A stretch of DNA of 64,000 nt from positions 62,001-126,000 of the forward strand of contig JADMKE010000004.1 in assembly GCA_018780035.1 (NCBI GenBank), read 5' to 3'. Below are positions 1-6,455 of this stretch, in pieces. The stretch's first letter is position 1. Every line of letters starts with the position of its first letter. The position numbers and the translations under genes are program-made. The DNA is from Candidatus Sericytochromatia bacterium (GTDB lineage: Bacteria > Cyanobacteriota > Sericytochromatia > UBA7694). The notes under the pieces were generated by a model. That model was not told the DNA's origin and did not search any database. It saw only the letters and a list, made by a program, of their open reading frames with translations.

Positions 1-316
1 CGTTCTGTTGCAGAGGGGCTGTCTTCCCTGCTACCTGAGCGGCAGTCGAAGGGGCGGCTGTCGTGGCACCTGAGTCCTGTCGAAGGGCAGATTTTTGGGG
101 AGCGCGGTTCAGGGAAGTGGTTGGGTTGAGAGTGGACGCAGGGGTGTTGGCACGGTTCAGTTGGGTGGTTTGAGGAGCGCGGATCGGGGTGGGGGCAGTC
201 AGAGAGCTGGGGGCACTTTGCAGCACAGGTGCTGTGGCAGATTGTACGATGGGAGCTGAGTTACAGCCGGTTAAAAGCAACCAGCTGAGGAGTGAAAGGC
301 CAATTTGTTTTTGCAT
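1..316 (-). CDS. Partial Ala/Pro/Thr-rich lipoprotein (3' end beyond window)
   Basis: Reading the minus strand from an ATG at 316 gives an open frame to the window edge (about 105 residues visible). It begins MQKQIGLSLLSWLLLTGCN, a short basic start, a hydrophobic stretch and a lipobox ending in LTGC, so the product should be exported and lipidated at Cys18. The rest is low-complexity, rich in Ala, Pro, Thr, Ser and Asn, with no recognisable domain, and looks like the disordered tether that follows the lipid anchor in many outer-membrane lipoproteins. A weak AGGG lies about 9 bases before the ATG and a TACAAT-like -10 at 356-351. The functional domain, if any, lies outside the window. The lipoprotein call is good; function is unknown. 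Confidence 0.7.
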   Translation of the reverse strand, partial: MQKQIGLSLLSWLLLTGCNSAPIVQSATAPVLQSAPSSLTAPTPIRAPQTTQLNRANTPASTLNPTTSLNRAPQKSALRQDSGATTAAPSTAAQVAGKTAPLQQN

Positions 317-496
317 GTGAGTTTCCCTACGCGTCTCTCTTGATAAAACTATTGTAGGCAAAAGGCCCGCTGATGCTGCTACTTAAAAGTTAAAGTCCGA
401 TTTTATTTGTGTTAATTTTCAGGTAAGAATGCGGGGCTGAGAGGTCTCTTTGCAAGAGTGGCAAGCAAAAACCTGGAATTTTGCAGAGACTTCACC

Positions 497-531
497 TATA
501 ATAGCTGTATTGAATTCAATTGAAAAAGGAG
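497..531 (+). promoter_or_regulatory. Promoter -10 and ribosome binding site for the 539 gene
   Basis: TATAAT at 497-502 is a consensus -10. No good -35 is seen 17 bases upstream. AAAAAGGAG at 523-531 is a strong Shine-Dalgarno 7 bases before the ATG at 539 and decides that start over the TTG at 536. The 222-base gap 317-538 otherwise holds only the divergent promoter of the partial lipoprotein gene. Confidence 0.6.
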
Positions 532-538
532 CTGCTTG

Positions 539-931
539 ATGCCCCCCATCGAAAGAACAGGCATTGCGTCTCAGGCTTTACACCAGGCGGAAATCACCAA
601 AAAGAGCGCGGATATTTCTGCGGTCTCCCCCGCCGCAGCCACATCCCCCTCTTCTCAACAGCTCTCCGCCCAGGATTTTCAGGCCAAACTCAAGCTCAAA
701 GAAGGGCCTTTGGATTTGGCCTCAGATCGTCAGAGCCTGCAATCGGCGATCCAGGAAGGTGGCAGTTTAAAAATGCCCGATAGCTTGAATCGCAGTGAGC
801 GCTTTCAGAGCTTTATGCAACAGTTTTTTAGTTCCTCTCAGATCGGAGACGATCCCACTTCGCATCAAGCGTTACAGATGCAGGCGCAATTCTTGATGCC
901 GCGTTCTGAGACGGATGCATCCCATGTCTAA
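539..931 (+). CDS. Hypothetical 130-aa protein upstream of DUF493 gene
   Basis: I do not recognise this protein. It has no signal peptide or membrane segment. The first half is Ser/Ala/Gln-rich and probably disordered (about residues 15-50). The second half is predicted helical and polar, with DSLNRSERFQSFMQQFF as its most hydrophobic element. It is a cytoplasmic protein as far as can be seen. The ATG at 539 is preceded by a strong AAGGAG. Its stop codon at 929-931 overlaps the start of the DUF493 gene, so the two are probably translated together from the promoter at 497-502. The pairing may mean a shared role, but nothing in the sequence says which. Confidence 0.75.
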   Translation: MPPIERTGIASQALHQAEITKKSADISAVSPAAATSPSSQQLSAQDFQAKLKLKEGPLDLASDRQSLQSAIQEGGSLKMPDSLNRSERFQSFMQQFFSSSQIGDDPTSHQALQMQAQFLMPRSETDASHV

Positions 932-1220
932 CCCCGAGCCTGTTTTGCCTCCTGAAAATCCTGTCTCCCATTGGAAATTTAAGGCCCTGCTCGAAGAAGA
1001 ATATGTCTGGCCGACAGATTTTCACTTTAAATTTATTGTGCCCGTAGCCCAGGTGGATGCCCTGCAGGGGCTGCTCAATACCACCGCGCGAATTGTGGTC
1101 AAACTCTCCCGCAACAACCGCTATGCCAGTGTCAGCGCCCGCATGAAAATGGCCTCCAGTGATGAAGTGGTCTATGTTTATGAGCTGGTCAGTGGTATTG
1201 AGGGCATTATCGCGCTCTAA
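924..1220 (+). CDS. DUF493 (YbeD-like) small protein
   Basis: About 98 residues. The segment WPTDFHFKFIVP, followed by VVKLSRNNRYASVSARM and a closing YELVSGIEGIIAL, matches the DUF493/YbeD family, small alpha/beta ferredoxin-like-fold proteins related to ACT-like regulatory domains. The biochemical role of the family is poorly defined; E. coli YbeD lies near lipoate genes. A short Pro/Glu-rich N-terminal tail precedes the domain. Two ATGs are possible (915 and 924); 924 is chosen because a GAGACGGA-like site lies at a better distance. Either start overlaps the preceding gene, indicating translational coupling. Confidence 0.8.
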   Translation: MSNPEPVLPPENPVSHWKFKALLEEEYVWPTDFHFKFIVPVAQVDALQGLLNTTARIVVKLSRNNRYASVSARMKMASSDEVVYVYELVSGIEGIIAL

Positions 1221-1263
1221 AAATAATCATTTTATTTGTTCTGTTTTGTCCTGGGTTGGATGA

Positions 1264-1342
1264 TTCAGTTTTGCCTTTCCCTGTGTTAAGATAGCTACAA
1301 AGACAGGCTATGTCCCATCAGATTGTTCCAAAGATTCAGGAG
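1264..1342 (+). promoter_or_regulatory. Extended -10 promoter and RBS of the 1354 gene
   Basis: TGTTAAGAT at 1284-1292 fits an extended -10 (TGn then TAAGAT). TTCAGT at 1264-1269 is a poor -35 at a 17-base spacing. AGGAG at 1338-1342 lies 11 bases before the ATG at 1354. Confidence 0.5.
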
Positions 1343-1353
1343 TCACCCGAGAC

Positions 1354-2049
1354 ATGACAGATTCCGAAGATTCTCAATCCGGTTACGATAAAGTTTTGCG
1401 CGATACCCTTTTGCAGCGTACCGGACGCAATTTTCAGCGCGAGCTGGATCATGCCCCTTTGCCCACTGCTCCCAAGCGCATGAACAAAGAAGAAGCCGCC
1501 AATCTGATCTTCGACAATATCTTAAAAAAGCGCGAACAGCGCATGGTTCAGTCAGAACAGCCCCCGGTCTCAGAACCCGACTCCACGCCCCTGCCCGCTT
1601 CGGTTCACGGCGATGCTGCGCTCACCATCTCTGAGAATCGCCCCACCTCGATCAGTGGGACCTATGGCGAAATTTTGGATTCGATTCTTTGGGGCGAAGA
1701 AGAAAATGCACCTCCTGAGCCCACGTGGTCTGATCTGCGCAGCACGGTTGCTGAGAATGCAGAATCTGCGCCTCCCTCTCCGAATTACCAGAATATTCTC
1801 GAAAAAACCCTGGTCAACCGCACAGCCAAACCCCCTGTGGCGGCTCCGAAGAAGCAGTCGATCTCCTCGATCAGCCAAACCTTTTCCTCGGCCTTGGATG
1901 CCGTCTTAAAAGATGACCCGCTGCCACCGCCAGAGGCCAAAATCCCGCCCCGCAAGGGCAAAGCGTCTCCCTCAGATGGCTTGACGCAAACCGTTTACAA
2001 CCAACAACTCGACGAAATTCTCTGGCCTTCAGAGGCAAAAAAAAAATAA
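1354..2049 (+). CDS. Repeat-motif protein, probably N-terminal part of a frameshifted larger gene
   Basis: A 231-aa acidic, Pro/Ser-rich and probably disordered protein with no signal peptide. Its notable feature is a short amphipathic motif, consensus Y-x-x-I-L-D/E-x-I/T-L, repeated about six times: near residues 11-20 (YDKVLRDTLL), 49-57, 104-112 (YGEILDSIL), 145-153 (YQNILEKTL), 178-185 and 215-223 (YNQQLDEIL). The same motif recurs at the C-terminus of the next gene. The frame ends in a run of ten A at 2037-2046, immediately followed by TAA. A one-base shift at that run would join this frame to the next gene without any intervening stop. I therefore think the two are one gene, split by a sequence error, a mutation or programmed slippage. 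Molecular function is unknown. Confidence 0.7.
   Translation: MTDSEDSQSGYDKVLRDTLLQRTGRNFQRELDHAPLPTAPKRMNKEEAANLIFDNILKKREQRMVQSEQPPVSEPDSTPLPASVHGDAALTISENRPTSISGTYGEILDSILWGEEENAPPEPTWSDLRSTVAENAESAPPSPNYQNILEKTLVNRTAKPPVAAPKKQSISSISQTFSSALDAVLKDDPLPPPEAKIPPRKGKASPSDGLTQTVYNQQLDEILWPSEAKKK
2037..2046 (+). other. A10 homopolymer at the junction of two in-phase halves (candidate slippery site)
   Basis: Ten consecutive A residues sit directly before the TAA at 2047. Upstream codons are in the phase of 1354; downstream the phase of 2099 is open back through the run and reads KNKDAPETPPVNESRIKSQ before VADFLRSL. Loss of one A, gain of two A, or +1 ribosomal slippage joins both frames. Runs of nine or more A are known sites of RNA polymerase slippage and also of sequencing error. 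Confidence 0.65.
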
Positions 2050-2098
2050 AGACGCGCCAGAGACCCCCCCGGTCAATGAGTCGCGAATCAAAAGCCAG

Positions 2099-4870
2099 GT
2101 GGCAGATTTCCTCCGCAGCCTGATCAGCCTTGATGGGCACAGTATGATTGGGCCGCGTCGTCTTTTTTATGTCGAACGTTATGCCCGTCTCTTGGTGGCC
2201 AAAACCTTAAATACTTTTCAGCAATTGCACCAGGATCTTGAGACTGAATTTGTGCTCTGGACATTTATGCAACACCTGGATCTGGTGCGCAAAATGGTCG
2301 ACCGGAGTTTTGTCGTTCGCCACACCCTGGCCATGCAATCGATGTTGCCCCAAAAAAAAGCCGATCGGCTTTTTCTGAGAACATTGGCGAATCAAGAGCA
2401 GCGCCTGCTTTTTGATGGCATGATCAACAATAAATTCGAAGATATTAAACGCCTGCTCAAATCCAATTCGGAGCATTTATCTGAAGAAGAGGGTTTTCAT
2501 CTGTTTAACTTCTTCCGGATCAAATTGCCTGAAATTTTTAATGAGCACAAAAAATCGGTGCTCTTGCTTTTACAGGGGCACCCCGACCCCGATTTCCCAC
2601 TGCCCTTTTTAGAGGACTTTGTGCGTGATTTGCTGCAGTCGGAGTTTTTTCTCAACTGGTTGCAGGGACGCCCTGAAAATCTGCGCAATCAGGAATACCG
2701 GCAGTTTTTGAGAGAAAAAGCCAGTACCGCCAGCCCAGAAATGGATCAGATCCTGGCTGTGTCTTTGAGTACAATGGATCTCTTTCACGAAAAAGCCAGT
2801 TTGTTTGAGCCTGAACAGCGCCAATTATTGACTCAATTGCTGACTTTTGTGCAGAATCTCTGTGGCTATACGACCGAGGCTGTTTTTCAACGCGAATCGT
2901 TTATGATGGCCCTGGAAGAAAATGTGACAGAGCGTGTGCGGGTGCTCTACCAGCTTGAGGCCAATATCCTCAGGCCGCTCTACGATGAGTTGCAAGGGGC
3001 GCATACCCGCAGCACTCAGGCCCAACAATTTTTACATGCCCAGGCCAAACAGACGGGCAAAGCCATCTCCGCTTTAGAGGGCTTTGCCAATTTGGAACAA
3101 CATCAGGCCCATTTTCAATACCTGAATAATCTGTATACCAAACATATGGGGGAGATCACCCAGAGTTTTCACAAGCGCCAAGAGACCTTGGAAAAACTCA
3201 AAAGCCCTGAATTTGCAAACAAACGCAAGGGCTATTTTCTGAAAAAATTAGACAGCTGCCTGCGTTTTATTCCCCGCGCCAAACGGGAGCACAAACCGGT
3301 TGTGATCAAGTACCACAAAATTCCTGAGGCCATTCTCTTGAGCGAACAGGAGTCGGCACTGGGCAATTTTATTGCCGAAAATGACTATGAAAAATTGATC
3401 TGTTTGCGGGCCTTTGAAAAGGGCCGAAATATACTCAACGGTTTGCACCAGTCCAAAGGCACAGTTAAACTCAATCTGCGCCAGCTCTTTGGTGAAGCAC
3501 TTAGCAAAGAACGCTGTTTTGTGCTTTTTCAAGAGGCGCTTGCGGAGTTGTGGCAAGTGGCTTCGGCCCATCCCGATGAAACCAGCGATTTTTTACTGCA
3601 TCAATTCGAAATTTATCTCAAAGGTCTGGGGTTGCCTGAATACCCTTCCCGCTCGGGCCTCTCTGCTTTTGAACGCACAGGGTATATTTTGGCCTATTTG
3701 GCCCAAAGTGAACATATTAAATTGCTGGTGGAGATCAAATACCACCAATTGATCTACGATTGGGAAGCCCTGTTTAATCTCTCTCACTTTTTGCTCATGC
3801 TCGACTCCCGCTTGCGCAATTCTCAGGCCTCTTTTGAAGAGCATTTTTGCAATACCCTCGATCAGGCCTGGGATTGTCTGACCCATTATTGTCTCTTTGC
3901 TGGCCCAGGCCAATACAATCAACTGGCCAATCCGCTGACTCTGTTTGACTACAGCTATGCCGAAGCCCTGGATGAATATGGCAGCCCGCCGCTCACGTTG
4001 ACCCTGCTCGACAGCCCTGATGACGATAGTTCCGATTTTGGGCTTTTGCATTTGGAGGCCCCGGCCGCTCAAGCAGCCCTGCCAGCCGCCCGTTCGCCCA
4101 AGCGTTCCCAGGCTTTGGTGCCTTGGCAAGAACATACCCCAGCCGCAGCTGAGCCTGCGGCGGCTTATTCCGACGACGATGACGATGACGATGATTATGG
4201 TTCTCCCGTGCAGCGCCGAGGGCCAGCCGCTCCCGCCGCAGGTGTGCCTGGTGGTGCGACGCCTGGTGCTGCAACGCCGGGCCGCCGTTTGATTCCCCAT
4301 GCGCCAGCCCCTGGCAAGGTCGAAATTTATACCGCTCCGACCCGCCGGGCCATGCCGGGTGCTGGTCAGATCATGATGCCGGATGAAGATGATTTTTACA
4401 AAGTCATGAGCGGGCAGACCGTGAATATGCCGCCCGCAACCCCTGCCGCCAGCCCTTCTCCGCCTGCGCCACCGCCGCCACCCCCTGTTGCTGGAGCGGG
4501 GGAAACGCCGTTCTACCGCTCGCGCGGCGCGATGGCGGCCGAGCCCGAACCCCCTGTTCCGGCCCCTAAAAGCAAACCCAAGCGTGAACCTTGGCTGGAG
4601 TTGACCCCTCAGCCCCACAAGGCTGAGAATTATGACGATATCATGGACCATATTTTGACCCGCAGCCAGGGGCCGGGGGGAGCCGGAGCTGCGCCACCAT
4701 CCGCCAAAGCACCTGATCCCACCAATGATGGGGATTATAACCAATTGGTCGAAGATATTCTCAGACGCAACCGCTTTGATCCCAATGCCCGTGTCAGCAG
4801 TGGCGAGACCATTTCCACACACAATCAAGAAGAGATCAAGCAAAACAAAAAACGACCCGGTTTTTCGTGA
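2099..4870 (+). CDS. Large helical protein with acidic/Pro-rich C-terminus carrying the YxxILDxIL motif
   Basis: Read from the GTG at 2099 this is 923 aa, but the GTG has no ribosome binding site and the frame stays open upstream into the A10 run. It is best seen as the continuation of the 1354 gene, giving about 1,170 aa in all. Residues 1-620 are a long, mostly helical region without membrane segments or a motif I recognise. From about 640 the chain turns low-complexity: Ala/Pro-rich stretches, a run of eight Asp near 690, then more Pro-rich linker. Two copies of the short motif close the protein (YDDIMDHIL near 845-853 and YNQLVEDIL near 880-888), matching those in the 1354 frame. A cytoplasmic scaffold or multi-site partner protein would fit, but this is inference. 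No homologous family is recognised. Confidence 0.7.
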   Translation: MADFLRSLISLDGHSMIGPRRLFYVERYARLLVAKTLNTFQQLHQDLETEFVLWTFMQHLDLVRKMVDRSFVVRHTLAMQSMLPQKKADRLFLRTLANQEQRLLFDGMINNKFEDIKRLLKSNSEHLSEEEGFHLFNFFRIKLPEIFNEHKKSVLLLLQGHPDPDFPLPFLEDFVRDLLQSEFFLNWLQGRPENLRNQEYRQFLREKASTASPEMDQILAVSLSTMDLFHEKASLFEPEQRQLLTQLLTFVQNLCGYTTEAVFQRESFMMALEENVTERVRVLYQLEANILRPLYDELQGAHTRSTQAQQFLHAQAKQTGKAISALEGFANLEQHQAHFQYLNNLYTKHMGEITQSFHKRQETLEKLKSPEFANKRKGYFLKKLDSCLRFIPRAKREHKPVVIKYHKIPEAILLSEQESALGNFIAENDYEKLICLRAFEKGRNILNGLHQSKGTVKLNLRQLFGEALSKERCFVLFQEALAELWQVASAHPDETSDFLLHQFEIYLKGLGLPEYPSRSGLSAFERTGYILAYLAQSEHIKLLVEIKYHQLIYDWEALFNLSHFLLMLDSRLRNSQASFEEHFCNTLDQAWDCLTHYCLFAGPGQYNQLANPLTLFDYSYAEALDEYGSPPLTLTLLDSPDDDSSDFGLLHLEAPAAQAALPAARSPKRSQALVPWQEHTPAAAEPAAAYSDDDDDDDDYGSPVQRRGPAAPAAGVPGGATPGAATPGRRLIPHAPAPGKVEIYTAPTRRAMPGAGQIMMPDEDDFYKVMSGQTVNMPPATPAASPSPPAPPPPPPVAGAGETPFYRSRGAMAAEPEPPVPAPKSKPKREPWLELTPQPHKAENYDDIMDHILTRSQGPGGAGAAPPSAKAPDPTNDGDYNQLVEDILRRNRFDPNARVSSGETISTHNQEEIKQNKKRPGFS

Positions 4871-4936
4871 TTGGTAAAACAAATTACAGTCATTGAAACT
4901 TTGTATTAAGCCTGGGCTTTTCTCTGATTGGCGCGC

Positions 4937-4966
4937 ATGGCAACCCTTCGGGGCCTGTGCTATAAT
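4937..4966 (+). promoter_or_regulatory. Extended -10 promoter of the peroxiredoxin gene
   Basis: TGCTATAAT at 4958-4966 is a perfect extended -10. ATGGCA at 4937-4942 matches the -35 consensus at four of six positions with an 18-base spacer. The predicted start near 4973 gives an untranslated leader of about 95 bases. Confidence 0.75.
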
Positions 4967-4975
4967 TCGGAGTAC

Positions 4976-5051
4976 GATGTCGGAATTAAGCTTAATTGTC
5001 CTTTGAGGCCCAAATCTGGCACATGATTATCAGAATTAATTATCGGAATTA
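4976..5051. repeat. Leader repeats and 14-bp palindrome in the peroxiredoxin 5' UTR
   Basis: Two adjacent 13-base units, ATTATCAGAATTA (5026-5038) and ATTATCGGAATTA (5039-5051), differ at one base. A related unit, GATGTCGGAATTA, lies at 4976-4988. A perfect palindrome, AATTAAGCTTAATT, lies at 4984-4997, right after the expected transcription start, where a repressor could bind. GGAGG at 5055-5059 is the ribosome binding site. A peroxide- or metal-responsive operator is possible but not shown. Confidence 0.55.
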
Positions 5052-5066
5052 GTTGGAGGTTCCCCC

Positions 5067-5651
5067 ATGTCTTTAGTTGGTAAAAAAGCCCCTGATTTCA
5101 CAGCCAAAGCCGTTGTGAAAGGCGAAATTGTAAACGAATTTAAATTGTCCAATCTGCAGGGCAAATATGTTGTTCTGTTTTTCTATCCCCTCGACTTCAC
5201 CTTTGTTTGCCCCACCGAAATTCACGCTTTCCAAGAGAAGCTGAGTGCCTTTGCTGAGCGCAATACCGAAGTGGTCGGCGTCTCGACCGATTCTCACTTC
5301 TCTCACTTGGCTTGGCTCAACACCCCCAAAGCGGTGGGTGGTATTCAGGGCGTGGAATATCCCCTGGTGGCCGACTTCAACAAGACCATTGCCCGCGATT
5401 ATGATGTGCTGATCGAAGATGCCGGTGTCGCTCTGCGCGGTCTCTTCTTGATCGACCAAAACGGCGTGGTGCAACACTCTGTCGTCAATAACCTGCCCCT
5501 GGGCCGCAATATTGACGAAGCTATCCGCATGGTGGATGCTCTGCAATACACTGAAAAACATGGCGAAGTATGCCCCGCCAACTGGAACCAAGGTGAAAAA
5601 GCAATGAAAGCAACCCAAGACGGTCTGAAAACCTTTTTCGGCGGCAATTAA
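5067..5651 (+). CDS. Typical 2-Cys peroxiredoxin (AhpC/Prx1 type)
   Basis: Reduces hydrogen peroxide and organic hydroperoxides in the cytoplasm using thiol reductants such as thioredoxin. The 194-aa length is normal for the family. The peroxidatic site is DFTFVCPTEI with Cys48, and the resolving Cys169 is in HGEVCPANW, so this is the typical (dimeric) 2-Cys class. The C-terminal TQDGLKTFFGGN resembles the helix that makes eukaryotic-type Prx sensitive to overoxidation; GGIQGVEYPL (residues 91-100) is a GG-containing loop akin to the GGLG motif of sensitive forms. The start has a good GGAGG seven bases upstream. It lies just upstream of a superoxide dismutase gene, a coherent oxidative-stress pair, though a terminator separates them. 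Confidence 0.95.
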   Translation: MSLVGKKAPDFTAKAVVKGEIVNEFKLSNLQGKYVVLFFYPLDFTFVCPTEIHAFQEKLSAFAERNTEVVGVSTDSHFSHLAWLNTPKAVGGIQGVEYPLVADFNKTIARDYDVLIEDAGVALRGLFLIDQNGVVQHSVVNNLPLGRNIDEAIRMVDALQYTEKHGEVCPANWNQGEKAMKATQDGLKTFFGGN

Positions 5652-5664
5652 TCCCCCTTTCTGA

Positions 5665-5704
5665 CTGCGGCAAATGGCTTTAAGCGGCTATCTGCCGCAG
5701 TTTT
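5665..5704 (+). terminator. Hairpin terminator after peroxiredoxin gene
   Basis: CTGCGGCA (5665-5672) pairs perfectly with TGCCGCAG (5693-5700), with a 20-base loop and TTTT at 5701-5704. The T run is short, so termination may be partial and allow some read-through into the dismutase gene. Confidence 0.6.
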
Positions 5705-5731
5705 ACATTTATACACCCAAGGAGATCCCCT

Positions 5732-6340
5732 ATGGCTTTTGAATTACCCGCTCTGCCCTACGCTTACGACGCGTTGGAGCCCTATTATGATCGTGAAACC
5801 CTGGAAATTCACCACGGCAAACACCACCAGACCTACACCACCAAATTCAACGAAGCTGTGCAAGCAGCTGGGATTGAAGGCAAGTCTGTGCTCGAAATTT
5901 TGACCAGTCTCGACAGCATTCCCGCTGACAAGCGCAACCCTGTGATCAACCACGGCGGCGGCTATTACAACCACACCTTCTTTTGGGAGTCGATGAGCCC
6001 CGAGGGTGGTCAGCCCAGTGGCGATCTGCTCGCCGCGCTGGAGGCTGAATTTGGCTCTGTTGAGGCTTTTAAAGAGGCCTTTAGCAACAAAGCGATTGCC
6101 CATTTTGGCTCAGGTTGGGCTTGGCTGGTGCAAACCGCTGAAGGCAAATTGGCGATCACAGACACCCACGATCAGGTCTGCCCGGTTTCTCTCGGTCAGG
6201 TGCCCTTGCTGACTGTCGATGTCTGGGAGCACGCCTATTACCTCAAATACCGCAATGTCCGTCCCGAGTGGGTCAAGGCCTTCTGGAATGTGGTCAATTG
6301 GAATAAAGTGGCTGAACGCTTTGCTGCAGCCAAAGGCTAG
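5732..6340 (+). CDS. Superoxide dismutase, Fe/Mn family (Mn-like active site)
   Basis: Converts superoxide to peroxide and oxygen, upstream of the peroxiredoxin reaction. 202 aa, a normal length, with no signal peptide, hence cytoplasmic. Metal ligands are visible: His27 (LEIHHGKHH), His81 (YNHTFFW), Asp163 and His167 (DVWEHAYY). The second-sphere residue is Gly at 77 in the N-terminal half, with Gln148 (HDQVCP) in the C-terminal half. This is the pattern associated with Mn-type enzymes, whereas Fe-type enzymes carry the Gln in the N-terminal half; metal use is therefore inferred as Mn or cambialistic. The ATG follows AAGGAG at 5719-5724. Confidence 0.95.
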   Translation: MAFELPALPYAYDALEPYYDRETLEIHHGKHHQTYTTKFNEAVQAAGIEGKSVLEILTSLDSIPADKRNPVINHGGGYYNHTFFWESMSPEGGQPSGDLLAALEAEFGSVEAFKEAFSNKAIAHFGSGWAWLVQTAEGKLAITDTHDQVCPVSLGQVPLLTVDVWEHAYYLKYRNVRPEWVKAFWNVVNWNKVAERFAAAKG

Positions 6341-6375
6341 TTTTTAAAAGCGCTCCAGACGGGGAGTGGCTTAGA

Positions 6376-6405
6376 AGCGATCAGGTCTGTCCTGGTCGCT
6401 TTTTT
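6376..6405 (+). terminator. Rho-independent terminator after superoxide dismutase
   Basis: AGCGATCAGG (6376-6385) pairs with CCTGGTCGCT (6391-6400) through one G-U wobble, with a 5-base loop and a run of six T ending at 6405. It works for plus-strand transcripts only; the convergent lptF-type gene ends at 6456. Confidence 0.85.
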
Positions 6406-6455
6406 GCTGGGTATTTTGGCCCGTGTATTTCTGCTCAGGCTTTATGGCTCGTGCT

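Noticed and set aside
3593..4882. Long minus-strand open frame (429 codons)
   Set aside because: It is antisense to the Ala/Pro/Asp-rich end of the 2099 gene; GC-rich repetitive coding often leaves open complementary frames. No start signals and no family resemblance.
5684..5695. GCGGCTATCTGC, also found in the mbnP promoter
   Set aside because: Here it is part of a terminator hairpin after the peroxiredoxin gene, and the adjoining palindrome and -35 are absent, so I treat it as chance.
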